From Microvelia longipes (Eukaryota > Arthropoda > Insecta > Hemiptera > Veliidae), in NCBI GenBank assembly GCA_018340805.1, contig JACMZG010001870.1, positions 15,193,409 through 15,257,408 of the forward strand: DNA of 64,000 bases. Direction: 5' to 3'. The notes beneath the pieces are model-generated. The model saw only the letters and a list, made by a program, of their open reading frames with translations. It did no database searches and was not told the origin of the DNA. The position numbers and the translations under genes were made by a program. Of this stretch, positions 35,600-46,115 are shown one piece after another. Numbering within the stretch: the first letter of the stretch is position 1; every line of letters begins with the position of its first letter.

Positions 35600-36380
35600 A
35601 TCAGGTACGGGTACCTCGGACATTTTCCTCGTCACATTGGATTTGCTACGCTCATCCTCCCTACATCGGACTCGCTTTGCTTGTTCTCAGATAGTAAATT
35701 CATCCGTTTCATTCCCAGCGGACACCATCTAGGCACTGATAAACCTCGATGCTGGTTAACTTATATGATCTTAGATTAATATCTTAAGATTATATCTTAA
35801 TATAATATAACATAAACATATTATATGTTAAATGTTAATGTTATCATGTTAATGTTATGTAAATCATGTTATGTTATGTTAAATGTATGTTATGTTAAAT
35901 GCATCATGTTAATGTTATGTATATGTTAATGTTAAATCATTGATTTAACAAAAATCATAGATATACTAGTCGAATCGAAGTATGGTGTTTTGGTACAATA
36001 TACACATGCACCAAAACACATACTTTTTTACGTTTTTTTTTTCAATTTCTTAAAAAAAACCTACACAAGTCATCTGATAAAAATTTAACTAATGCTGATA
36101 ATAAGATGAAACATGGCACATATGTTAGACACGTTAATCTGATCGGATCATTTTTCGCGTTATATGGTGTTTAGAAAATTTAACTTTGTCATTATTGCGG
36201 GTTAATGACGTCATAAAAACTATTTTATAGATAGCACAACTACAGCTATAGACTAATTTTTGTACAAAGTTTCAATTCTCTAGCATAAATACACTGGGAG
36301 CTACGATGATAACAGACACACAGCTTTGTGAAAACCACATCAGGAGACTTCGATTTTTTTAATCATTTATTCCTACGGGT
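35600..36380 (-). mobile_element. 5S-derived element with an ATGTTA-rich insertion
   Basis: The reversed 3' end is GGTACGGGTACCTCGG. The 5S segment near 35715-35765 is degraded. An expanded low-complexity block (35765-35945, mostly ATGTTAATGTTA units) separates it from the rest of the element (TAACAAAAATCATAGATATA), which ends near AGGAGACTTCGATTTTTTTA. Confidence 0.82.
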
Positions 36381-36466
36381 ACGGGGGTACCTCGGACATT
36401 TTGCTCGTCATATTGGATTTGCTACGCTTATCCTCCCTACATCGGACTCGAGAACGAGGAAAGTAA
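36376..36466 (-). mobile_element. Minimal 5S-derived element: two ends fused
   Basis: A 3' end (GGTACGGGGGTACCTCGGAC ... CTACATCGGACTCG) is joined directly to the 5' terminus (AGAACGAGGAAAGTAAAAAA) with the whole middle missing. Only about 90 bases. Confidence 0.65.
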
Positions 36467-36616
36467 AAAACAATAGCGAATCAATGATTTAAATTTAGCT
36501 ATTATTACATTGACACCCTAATCAAATGAATCAAATGCTTTGATCAAATTTTAATTTTAATTCTGCGGAGAGACTTTTCTTTCCCCAGTTCTGTCCCCCG
36601 CTGTATTTATCTATAA

Positions 36617-36698
<82 letters not shown>

Positions 36699-37965
36699 AA
36701 AATTGTTAGTAACCATATTAAGCAACGAAATATTACCACCGCCTACCAAAATTATCTTCTTTCAGTCAAAAATAACCAGTAGAACGTCTGCAAAAAATTA
36801 AAAAAAATAAGGAAACCCTCAAAAATACACACTAAAGCTTACAAATTGATCATGTAAATGAAGTTCAGGTTATTGTTAGTTTGTATTAGTTAATAATGGT
36901 CATTGAAGGTTAGTATTGGTTACTAGAGGCTACCAATGTTGATTGGTGATGGCTGCTTGCTACTTGGACAAAACAGGAGAAAAGAGGAAAGAGAAAAGAG
37001 AGAACAAAAAAGAGAAAAGAGGAGAACAGAAAAGATCAAAGAACTACAAGAGGCACGCCAAGTTGACACTAAGGAAGATTTATTTTCTATAAAGAAAGTA
37101 GTTGTAAAAAAAAAATCGGTCCGATTTATTTTTATATAGCTCCACAACTTGCTTGCTAACTTGCTTATAACCGAGAAAGAAGTAGATCAAGTTGGAGTCC
37201 GATGTGTGAAAAAATACTACTGACGATGATCTTAAGCTTAAGGGTTCAATAATAACAAAGGTTAGACCATTCAATTGTAATACAGTGTTTTAAGCCATTT
37301 TTTCAACCCCCAATTTTTTATTCATTTTTAAATTAATTTTATTTTGATGTTTTATTTATTTTTCTTACACATGGCTGATAACTTTTTCTAAACATACATT
37401 TTTATTTAATTTTTTTTTCTAAAAATACGTCTTAATATATATTATTTGCTCAAGATCATTGAATTTGTTATAAAAAGAAGAGGCTATAGAGGTTTTTATT
37501 TAACTCAAGATGTTAAGTCTAAAAATTGTTGCCAACAAAATAAATCTAAAAAAATATAACCTGACTTGTTCAGTGAGTGTAAAGCTAGTTGTAGTCGGGT
37601 TATTTGTCCTATAAAACTTTTAAAAAATTAAGAAACGAATGAATGAATACTGTATATATTTTTTTAAATACGTCTTTATCTATTTAAATTATGATGTAAA
37701 TTTAGTTTAAGTTTCTTTTCTGGGTTAATTATACGAGAAGCAACAGCTGGGTATAATTTACGGAAACAGAAATAAACCTTCAATTTAGGATTTTAAAGTT
37801 TTCTGCTAAAACCTGGCGATAAAAATATAAATCCTCAACATTTTGTAAATATTGATGTTATGTTTATTTATGGAATAATTGTGTTTTTATTAACTTTTAT
37901 TTTAAAATTGTTTGTGTAAAAAAGCATAAATTTGAACTAGTTACCATTTATGGAACAAGGTTTTT
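36467..37965. other. Intergenic with (AT)n and a charged ORF
   Basis: Positions 36619-36702 are an (AT)n microsatellite. The plus frame at 36936-37139 encodes a Lys/Glu/Arg-rich peptide (KEEREKREQKREKRRTEKIK) that probably reflects a purine-rich tract, not a gene. Nothing else is recognised. Confidence 0.5.
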
Positions 37966-38883
37966 TTACTTTTCCTCATTTATACCATAGGTATATAGAA
38001 AAAGTATTGTGTTTGCAAAAAAATCCGAAACCGGGATGAAACCGGAATTATCCGTTTCAGGTGTTTTTAAGGCCTCCTGAGTGGTTTTTGCAAAGCTGTC
38101 TGTCTGTATGTGTGTGTGTGTGTGTATGTGTTATCATCGTAGCGCCCAGTGTATTTATGCTAGAGAGTTGAAATTTAGTACAAGAATCAGTCTAGCACTG
38201 TAGACCGTTATGCTATTCGGAAAATATTTTTTATGATGCGTCATTAACTCGCCATAATGACTCAGCGAAAATTTCGACAAAATCATAAAACGCGGAAAAA
38301 TGATGCGATCAGATTAAAATCTGTTACGCATGTGACTTATGTATAAGACAATATCATTTTGATACTACCGAGTTTTGCAAAACATGAATAGTTGACACAA
38401 TATAATTGTGCGAGAGACACCAAGGAAATGTAACAAGCAAAATACAAAAAACTGACATATGTGCCAAGTTTCATCTCATTATCAGCATTAGTAACATTTT
38501 TATTGAATGACTTCTGTACGTTTTTTAAAAAATAAAAAATATGTCTAATTGAGTTGAAATTTAGTACAAATGTTTACCTTTACATAATGAATAAGTACAC
38601 CAAGTTTCGTTTCAATACAATAAGTATATTCATGATTTTTGTTGAATCATAAAACTTAAGTAGCATTAAGCGTGGTCAGAGCTGTATGGGTGACCGCTGA
38701 GAATGAAACGGGTTTATTTACTATCTGAGGACGAGCGAAGCGAATCCGAAGACATGTTTCACTGTAAATTTGGCGAATTGTATATTCTGAGGATGAGCGA
38801 AGCGAGTCTGAAGCAGGGAGGATGAGCGTAGCAAATCCGATGTAAAGAGGAGAAGTTCCGAGGTACCCCGTACCCAATTTTTT
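37966..38883 (+). mobile_element. 5S-derived element, best full-length copy
   Basis: In order: terminal palindrome (TACTTTTCCTCATTTATACC, ATAGGTATATAGAAAAAGTA); CCGAAACCGGGATG; TTTTAAGGCCTCCTGAGTGG; a (TG)n stretch; CCAGTGTATTTATGCTAGAG; ATGATGCGTCATTAACTCGC; ATGTGCCAAGTTTCATCTCA; the 5S segment at about 38650-38705; GACGAGCGAAGCGAATCCGA; GATGAGCGAAGCGAGTCTGA; GATGAGCGTAGCGAATCCGA; end GGTACCCCGTACCCAATTTT. A small insertion at about 38365-38450 is shared in part with 25170-25215. No protein coding capacity; mobilised, if at all, by another element. The internal 5S boxes and terminal T run suggest pol III transcription, which is inference. Confidence 0.92.
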
Positions 38884-38936
38884 AAATGTCTTTAAATAAA
38901 CAAAATAACTGTACAACAATAATATAAGGCTACCTC

Positions 38937-38966
38937 TCTGCTATAAAGCTTGCGCTTTATAGCAGA
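38937..38966. repeat. Perfect 13-bp hairpin
   Basis: TCTGCTATAAAGC, loop TTGC, GCTTTATAGCAGA. It lies just past the end of the 5S element and includes the stop of the small ORF at 38941-39045. It could be a transposon end or a transcript terminator. Confidence 0.75.
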
Positions 38967-39045
38967 TATATTTTCTTTGGATCGTCTCGCTGGTCAAAAG
39001 TTTTAATCTTGGCGGCGTATTTTCAATGTCTGAATCACTATCCAT
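38941..39045 (-). CDS. Small acidic ORF, unknown
   Basis: Thirty-four codons: MDSDSDIENTPPRLKLL followed by TSETIQRKY and a stop within the hairpin. The acidic-then-basic start is reminiscent of transposase N-termini, but I cannot place it. It is likely a decayed fragment. Confidence 0.3.
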   Translation of the reverse strand: MDSDSDIENTPPRLKLLTSETIQRKYICYKAQAL

Positions 39046-39177
39046 GTTTATTAAGCAATTATATTTATAATAAATTTAATTATAATTATAATTAACAATA
39101 ATAAATAATTAATAACACAGTTTCCGAAAATAACAAAACTTCGTTGACGAAAACGTTCGATTATTTAAAAATAAAAT

Positions 39178-39372
39178 GCCCATTTAAGGGCCTTCCGGCC
39201 CGCCAGGGTATTCACCCTGCGGGAACAACCTCAGGTAGGTCGCGTCTGCTATCCTCAAAGTGTCAATTAAAGTTGGCGAAATATCTTTAATACAAATACT
39301 ATTCATATAATCATACATGATAGCCCGGGCTGCGAACCCCGGACCTCCGGTGCCGATTTCCATTATTTGTTT
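39178..39372 (-). mobile_element. tRNA-derived SINE, copy 2
   Basis: On the minus strand: GGTCCGGGGTTCGCAGCCCG (B box), GGCTATCATG, CCAACTTTAATTGACACTTT, GAGGTTGTTCCCGCAGGGTG, then a hairpin CCCGCAGGGT / ACCCTGGCGGG and GGGCCGGAAGGCCC. The A-box half is truncated. Same family as 34936-35166. Confidence 0.72.
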
Positions 39373-39796
39373 GATAAAAAAAAGTAATAAAAATAAGGAA
39401 GGTAATATAAACCTAGTAGAAACTACTACAAGGTTAGGACAAAAAACGGACGTACAAAAAACGGTAAAATACTCTTTGACTATTGCTGACAATAAAAAAC
39501 TTTGAAACTGTCGCAGACGGTAAAAAAACGTATTTCACCTACTTTTTGAGGATGTAAACTGTCTACTTTACAGCCGCCCTAAATAAGAATTTTTATTATT
39601 TTTTTAGAAGTTACAAGTGACGCCATTTCGATTCATTGAAATAAATTAGCTCCAAAATCTAATCATTACTTCCTTCATAGGAGTTTTTATTCCCTTGGTT
39701 TCATATAAATTGAATCAACCATTTGAGTTGTAGAGTGTTTACAGGAAATGTGCTCCTCCATGCATTTATCTTAAGAAAAGTGCTAGTGGGTATTAT
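39373..39796. other. Intergenic with a diverged repeat
   Basis: Positions 39510-39580 (GACGGTAAAAAAACG, TGTCTACTTTACAGCCGCC) resemble 52545-52620 in the same orientation, so this is an old dispersed repeat of unknown class. Confidence 0.45.
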
Positions 39797-41037
39797 AGAA
39801 AAATTATTGTTTCCGAAACCGGCATGACACCGGAATTATCTGTTTCAGGTCCTTTTAAGACCTCCTGAGTAGATTTCTCAAAGTTGTCTGTCTGTATGTA
39901 TGTCTGTTATCGTCGTAGCTCCCAGTGTATTTGTGCTAGAGAGTTGTAACTTTGTACAAAAATTAGTCTATAGGTGTAGTTGTGCTATTCGGAAAATTAA
40001 ATTCTATAACGCTATTAACCTGTAATATTAACTCAGGAAATTTTTGAACAAAACATATATCGCGAATAAATTTGCGATTAATGTGAGATTTGGCACGCAT
40101 GTGGCTATGGCTCGAGACGCCAAGTTTCATCCCATTAACAGCAATTATTATTGAATGACTTGTGTACGTTTTTAAAAAATTGTACAAAATTAGAAAAAAA
40201 TCCTATTGAATTGAAATTTGGCACAATTGTATACCTTTACGCAATAAATAAGAACAACTAAGTTTCGTTTCAATACGACAAGTATATCTATGATTTTTGT
40301 TGAATCATAAAAGTTAAGCTGCATCGAGCGTGGATGGTGACCTACGTGAATGAAACTGATGTATTTTCTATCTAAGAACAACCGAAGTGAGTCCGAACAG
40401 GTTTTGCAGTATAAATGTAACGACTTTTATGTTCTGAAGACGAGCGAAGTGATTCCGATGTAGGGAGGATGAGCGTAACGAATCCAATTTGATGAGACAA
40501 TTAGTACGTTCACACACACTCTAGATCCGCGGATCGTATAGAATACGTATACAATACGGTCAACTAACTACACGGTTCTTGCAGCGTATTTGTTTAGTCG
40601 ATCGAGTGATAACTGATCCCGCCAAAACATGGCGTCTTGTATAGTGAAACTTCACTTTTGGTTATAAGGAAGTTTAAAACAAAAAATATATTTAATTAAA
40701 TTGTGTTTTCTTTGCATAATAATAAAGTTACACTAAAAAAAATAATATTACAAAAGTTATTTGATCAAAAACGGTTATATAGAAGTGAAATAAAAGTTCG
40801 ACGAGAAGGTATCCGTTAAATACGATCGTCTCTAAAGGTACACACACAAAAAGACAGCGTATCGGGGGATCCATTTAGATTCCATCTCCCTAGTTTTAGC
40901 GTATGCGATCGGATCCCCTCCGCATGGTTCATACAGTTTAAATTACCGTATTGAGAGATCGTACTCTATACGATACGCGGATCTAAAGTGTGTGTGAACG
41001 TACTAAATGTTCCGATGCACCCTGTCCCCGATTTTTC
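39797..41037 (+). mobile_element. 5S-derived element interrupted by a MITE
   Basis: Starts GTTTCCGAAACCGGCATGAC, 5S segment at about 40310-40350 (shortened), GACGAGCGAAGTGATTCCGA, GATGAGCGTAACGAATCCAA; interrupted at 40501-41005 and ends TGTTCCGATGCACCCTGTCC, CCGATTTTTC. Confidence 0.85.
40501..41005. mobile_element. Harbinger-like MITE nested in the 5S element
   Basis: About 500 bases with terminal inverted repeats of about 45 bp and few mismatches: TTAGTACGTTCACACACACT at the left and its complement AGTGTGTGTGAACGTACTAA at the right, followed by GATCCGCGGATCG / CGATACGCGGATC. A TA or TWA target site fits. No transposase. The superfamily is inferred from TIR style and target only. Confidence 0.85.
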
Positions 41038-41520
41038 ATATGATTTCTTTGGTGGTGTTAACATTGGTGGTGTTTTAGATGGTATTTGACGAGTGGAGGA
41101 GAGAAGAGGCGGGGTAATGGACTCTCTAAAGACTGGAGCACACCTCTGGCTAGATGAGCCGCTACCCAGCTAGCGAACAATGCTATTCTTTCTCATCTCT
41201 CTAGTAGCTACTAGCAAAGTACTTGGGTAAGCGTCTAACATTTATCATTTATTCTTTCATATTGTCAAGTTTTTCAAGAATAAATATTGCTATTATTGTG
41301 ACATTATTTTTAACACACATCATTCTTACCTAACCTTATCTCGTGAGATAGTTCGAAAGACATCTTGTCAGATGGATCGTACAACTTTTAGTTAAATATT
41401 TTATATAATATGACGTCAAAAGGACATATTTTTAACTTTATATTTACACTTTATACGCTTATAACTACAAAATAATGCTGGCACCTATGTTCCAGTTTGC
41501 AATGGACCATGCCATTGCAC
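41038..41520. other. Intergenic, no gene
   Basis: No recognised feature. Confidence 0.5.
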
Positions 41521-42525
41521 TTATGTTGCGTTACTTTTATAGTTCATTGTGTAGGGTCGTATCTAGATGTAAAACCTCGTTGTTGCGTTACTTTATAGTT
41601 CATTGTGTAGGGTCGTATCTAGTAAAACTACTCGTGTGTCATCTGCGTTATTTTATAGTTCATTGTGTAGGTCGTATCTAGATATAAAACTCTCGTTGTT
41701 TGCGTTACTTTTATAGTTCATTGTGTAGGGTCGTATCTAGATATAAAACTCTCGTTGTTTGCGTTACTTTATAGTTCATTGTGTAGGGTCGTATCTAGAT
41801 ATAAACTCTCGTTGTTTGCGTTACTTTTATAGTTCATTGTGTAGGTCGTATCTAGATATAAACTCTCGTTGTTTGCGTTTTATCGTCTCGTTGTTTGCGT
41901 TACTTTATAGTTCATTGTGTAGGGTCGTATCTAGATGTAAAACTCTCGTTGCTTGCGTTACTTTTACAGTTCATTGTGTAGGGTCGTATTTAGATGTAAA
42001 ACTCTCGTTGTTTGCGTTACTTTTATAGTTCATTGTGTAGGGTCGTATCTAGATATTAAAACTCTCGTTGTTTGCGTTACTTTTATAGTTCATTGTGTAG
42101 GTCGTATCTAGATATAAACTCTCGTTGTTTGCGTTCTTTTTAGTTCATTGTGTAGGGTCGTATCTAGATATAAAACTCTCGTTGCTTACGTTACTTTTAC
42201 AGTTCATTGTGTAGGGTCGTATCTAGATGTAAAACTCTCGTTGCTTGCGTTACTTTTACAGTTCATTGTGTAGGGTCGTATTTAGATGTAAAACTCTCGT
42301 TGTTTGCGTTACTTTATAGTTCATTGTGTAGGGTCGTATTAATAAACTCTCGTTGTTTGCGTTACCTTTTATAGTTCATTGTGTAGGGTCGTATCTAGAT
42401 ATAAAACTCTCGTTGTTTGCGTTACTTTTATAGTTCATTGTGTAGGGTCGTATCTAGATATAAAACTCTCGTTGCTCGCGTAACTTTTACAGTTCATTGA
42501 GGATCGTATCTAGATATAAGACTCA
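41521..42525. repeat. 59-bp minisatellite, ~17 copies
   Basis: Unit about GCGTTACTTTTATAGTTCAT, TGTGTAGGGTCGTATCTAGA, TATAAAACTCTCGTTGTTT. Variants include TTTACAGTTC and TTAGATGT; one unit near 41875-41900 is partial. Open frames over this array come from its periodicity and are not genes. Confidence 0.97.
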
Positions 42526-44084
42526 ACAGTAACTTTAAAAAGCCTTATGTCAAACATATTTACTCATTTCTTGATATTTAATTAATTTCCGCTAAAACAA
42601 ATTACGGCCGAGGAAAAATTAAAACAAAATGAGATAGTGAAGAAAACTTGTTATAAATTGTTTGCACTAATCCAGTTATTTTATCCCCTTTTCCTCTTTA
42701 CTCGAAAAGTTGTTTTGAAAATATATTTTCCATTTCTTTATATTGTCTGATTAAATTAAAAAGTTTATTTAGCACTTTCGCCAACCATACAGTTAATTAT
42801 GTTAGAACACTTAATAGGAAGAGATTTAGTATTTTATGAAGACTTTTTGTTGGTATTGTGCAGACTGTTAAATTAAATTAATTAAAATATCTATGATTAA
42901 ATATAGTTTTTAATTTTAGATGTAAATTGTATCACTCTAAAACATGAGTTGGCCCCTTCTAATCCGACTCCAACGCTATTGTGGTTGGAGAAAAATGTAA
43001 ACTCGTCTTCTTGGCAGGAAAACAAGCTTTTGATCTTATTTTAATTCTCCTGAATGGGTTAGGGAATCAATGGATTTGTTCTTTTAGTTGTATAAATGGG
43101 CGTAGAAAATCGTAATACAATATGAACCGTAATAGTGGGGTCACTTCATTTATTTGATATAATGTGACTCTTTTACAATCCAGATCACAGAGCTTGCATA
43201 TAAATCATGTGACATACGACCCTCTCCCACCTCTATGACCCCAAATCACATTTCTTGAAAGTTTGTAAAATGTCTTAAAGAGTTTACGAGGAATATTCCG
43301 ATTTGTCTTCGGGTTTGTTGGGCTACTTGTAAAAAGTTATCATATTGCCGTACTTCATACAGATTTTAAAAATGCTATCCATATAGCTTAAAACCTGCCT
43401 GTAATATAAAAAAAATTAAACAAATTTATTAAGAAATACGGCTTTCTATCAACTTATAAGATAATTTCTAATCTGAGTGAAACAACAGTGAAAGTTTCAT
43501 GTGAGCTCGCTGATTTTCAAGTTTCGCAAGGGTAATTAAAGAAGCAGCTACCGTCTATACTTATTGTAGAATATGAAAATCCCAGGACCGGTTTCGGCTG
43601 ATCGCCATCATCAGCAGGCGGCACAACACACAAGTTCTCAACTAATAAAGTTATATCAGTGAATAACTTCTAGTCTCATAAGCCCTCTGAAGATAAGGAA
43701 GGGAGTAGGAGAGGGTTTATATAGCGTAGTGATTACCTGAGGCAGGGTCGTGACCCTGAGAAGAAGAAGATGAGCGAGTGAGTCATCTGACCACCAAAAA
43801 CCAAAATTTAGGTCGATAAAAAATAAATTTCGAGTAGGGTGTCGTTATCTATGTAATTTTGGGCGCTGAATCGAATGAAACCGGTCCGAAGTCGATACGA
43901 CCACTTTAAGTTACCAAAAAGTCGAAAAAACCACAAAAACTATAAAAACCAAAATTACGGTCACGGTCATTGAAAATTAAATTTCAAGTTTTGTTTTGTT
44001 TTTCATAGTTTTGTACAACAACTGGATGATTATGCGCATTTCCTTTGGAAAATATATATATTTGTAAAAGCTATTAATACGGGC
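42526..44084. other. Intergenic, transposon-like fragments only
   Basis: Positions 43570-43620 hold AGGACCGGTTTCGGCTGATC and CATCATCAG, a motif pair I associate with ends of arthropod repeats. Positions 43800-43990 repeat GGTC-AAAATTACG phrases. No gene. Confidence 0.4.
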
Positions 44085-44330
44085 CCTATAAGATTTACAT
44101 CTCTCGAATAAAAATCCTATAGGCCCTGACTAGGATCAAACCATGATTGTTTAAGAGGCAAGTAAGGCACGTCAATTTTGTACCGAGTTTCTACACTCTA
44201 GCATAAACACACTCACACACAGAACGACAATTTGATCAGAACCATATAGGGGGGTGCCCTAAAAATACTTTCAACGCATGATTCAGACGATAATCCTGGT
44301 TTTGGATTTAAAATAACACGAAAAACATAT
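44085..44330 (-). mobile_element. tRNA-derived SINE (second family), degraded
   Basis: Like 45885-46115: CCTATAGGCCCTGACTAGGA with a decayed B box (GGATCAAACCATG), followed by TTTTGTACCGAGTTTCTACA, CTAGCATAAACACACT. The latter part resembles the middle of the 5S-derived elements. Confidence 0.6.
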
Positions 44331-44343
44331 TTTTATCTATTAA

Positions 44344-44346
<3 letters not shown>

Positions 44347-44432
<86 letters not shown>
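44347..44432. repeat. (AT)n microsatellite
   Basis: About 85 bases of AT repeats; it served as the target for the fold-back element that follows. Confidence 0.95.
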
Positions 44433-44434
<2 letters not shown>

Positions 44435-45623
44435 CAGGTGTGTTTCATATAAAGTGTCCACCAGAAAAGGAGGTGATAGTACTCCTTAAAAGGAACAAAA
44501 AATGTCTTTAATATAAACCCCGATCTGCAACCGTTTTCCCACAAGGTCAAATTTAATATTTAAAAAAAATATTTTACCTCACATCATACAATTGTTAATA
44601 GTGTTTAAAATATTCAAGATAGAAAGGCGAAATTGGTCTCATTAGAAAGCTGAGTAAATTTCCTAAAGGACAAACTACTAACTATGTCAAATATTTTAGA
44701 ACTACTGCCCAAAAATTTGCATGAAACATGATTTTTTAAAAAATTTATTTATTGGAATTTTTATAGTAGGGCATTAGAGGAAGTAAGAGATGAGCAAAAG
44801 TTCAGCCAAGAACGGAAAAACTTCTCTTATGATTGTCCTTTAAGAAAATATAAATATTTTTATACATTCAATAGTCAAAAATGTAAGCTATTGTTGCTAG
44901 AAGTTGCAAAAACTGATCATTTTTGTCGTATAAAAGTGAAAATAATGTGTTATTTTAACGAAATATTTTTTTTCGAAAGTTATTTATTAATACGATTTTT
45001 AGACTCAAGAAGGTAAAATAATCATATTTTATTCTTACACATTTTTCTCTAAAACCACTCTTTTCTCTTGTTTTAGAGATTTTTAATTATTTTATGTACC
45101 ATGTAATTAACATTGTAGAGATATGCAAAAATTCCAAAAATTATCAGTTTTTCCAACTTCAAGGAAGAATGGCTTAAAAGTTTGACTATTGAATGTATGA
45201 TGAAGTTTGAGTTTTCTTAAAGGGCAATGATAAGAGAAGTTTTTTCCGTTCTTGGCTGAACTTTTGCTCATCTCTTACTTCCTCTAATGCCCTACCATAA
45301 AAATTCCAATAAATTAAATTTTTTCAAAAAGTCATGTTTCATGCAAATTTTTGGGCAGTAGTTCTAAAATATTTGACATAGTAGTTTGTCCTTTAGGAAA
45401 TTTACTCAGCTTTCTAACGAGACCAATTTCGCCTTTCTATCTTGAACAGTTAAAACCCTATTAACAATTGTATGATGTGAGGTCAAATATTTTTTTAAAA
45501 TATTAAATTTGACCTTGTGGGAAAACGGTTGCAGATCGGGGTTTATATTAAAGACATTTTTTGTTCCTTTTAAGGAGTACTATCACCTCCTTTTCTGGTA
45601 GACACTTTATATGAAACACCCTG
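44435..45623. mobile_element. Fold-back DNA element, ~1.19 kb, TATA flanks
   Basis: Long terminal inverted repeats of roughly 450 bp or more. It starts CAGGTGTGTTTCATATAAAG and ends CTTTATATGAAACACCCTG. Inner paired blocks include GAGATGAGCAAAAGTTCAGC with its complement at about 45265. TATA on both sides (44431-44434, 45624-45627) fits a TA/TATA duplication. The middle (about 44920-45120) is unpaired and has no open frame, so no transposase. Confidence 0.9.
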
Positions 45624-45884
45624 TATATACTAGATAAATAGGATGTATTCTTTTATCCTTTGGCCCCAATGGTTTTCTAAAATCAGGCTCTCCTCCATTC
45701 ACTTTATGAGTCCTAGTGCGCGCATTTTCAACTCTATCCATAGAAGAGAAAAGTAGTAAAGTATCTGTGGCTCTAACTAAAAACAACACGTGCCTAACTG
45801 CTAGACTAAGCTGCTTCTTTTCTCTAAAGAAAGATGTGTATTTTTTTGTATAAGCGACTAATAAGAGTCCAAAAAGATTTCCAT

Positions 45885-46115
45885 CCCTCGCATAAAAATC
45901 CTAGAGGCCATGACTAGGATCGAACCCGGACTGTTTGGGTGACAAGCACTTATGTTAACAATTAAACCACCGAGCACTAGACCTGAAACTAATTTTTGTA
46001 CCAAGTTTCATCTCTCTAGTATAGACACACTGGGCGCTACTATGATAACACACGCACATTCACACACAGGAAGACAATAATGATCAAATTATTCAGGGGG
46101 GTCTTAAAAATACTT
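45885..46115 (-). mobile_element. tRNA-derived SINE, intact tRNA-like head
   Basis: On the minus strand, GCTCGGTGGTTTAATTGTTA (A box), an anticodon-loop-like CTTGTCACC, then GTCCGGGTTCGATCCTAGTC (B box). It looks like a tRNA-Asp(GTC)-type head but lacks a closed acceptor stem, so it is not a tRNA gene. The adjacent 45985-46115 block (TGTACCAAGTTTCATCTCTC, GGGGGGTCTTAAAAATAC) is shared with 44160-44330. Confidence 0.78.

Noticed and set aside
36936..37139. Lys/Glu/Arg-rich ORF as a nuclear protein
   Set aside because: A short purine-rich tract explains the charged composition; the opposite strand is equally open, as expected for low-complexity DNA.
37966..38883. Genuine 5S rRNA gene
   Set aside because: Only about 60 of roughly 120 bases match, the 5' half and the closing stem are absent, and the block always sits inside the same longer repeat.
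41475..42028. Repetitive open frames with YFIVHCVGSYL units
   Set aside because: Periodic translation of the 59-bp minisatellite, with frame changes between units.
45885..45980. Functional tRNA gene on the minus strand
   Set aside because: A and B boxes are good but the acceptor stem does not close and the unit continues into a SINE body shared with 44085-44330.
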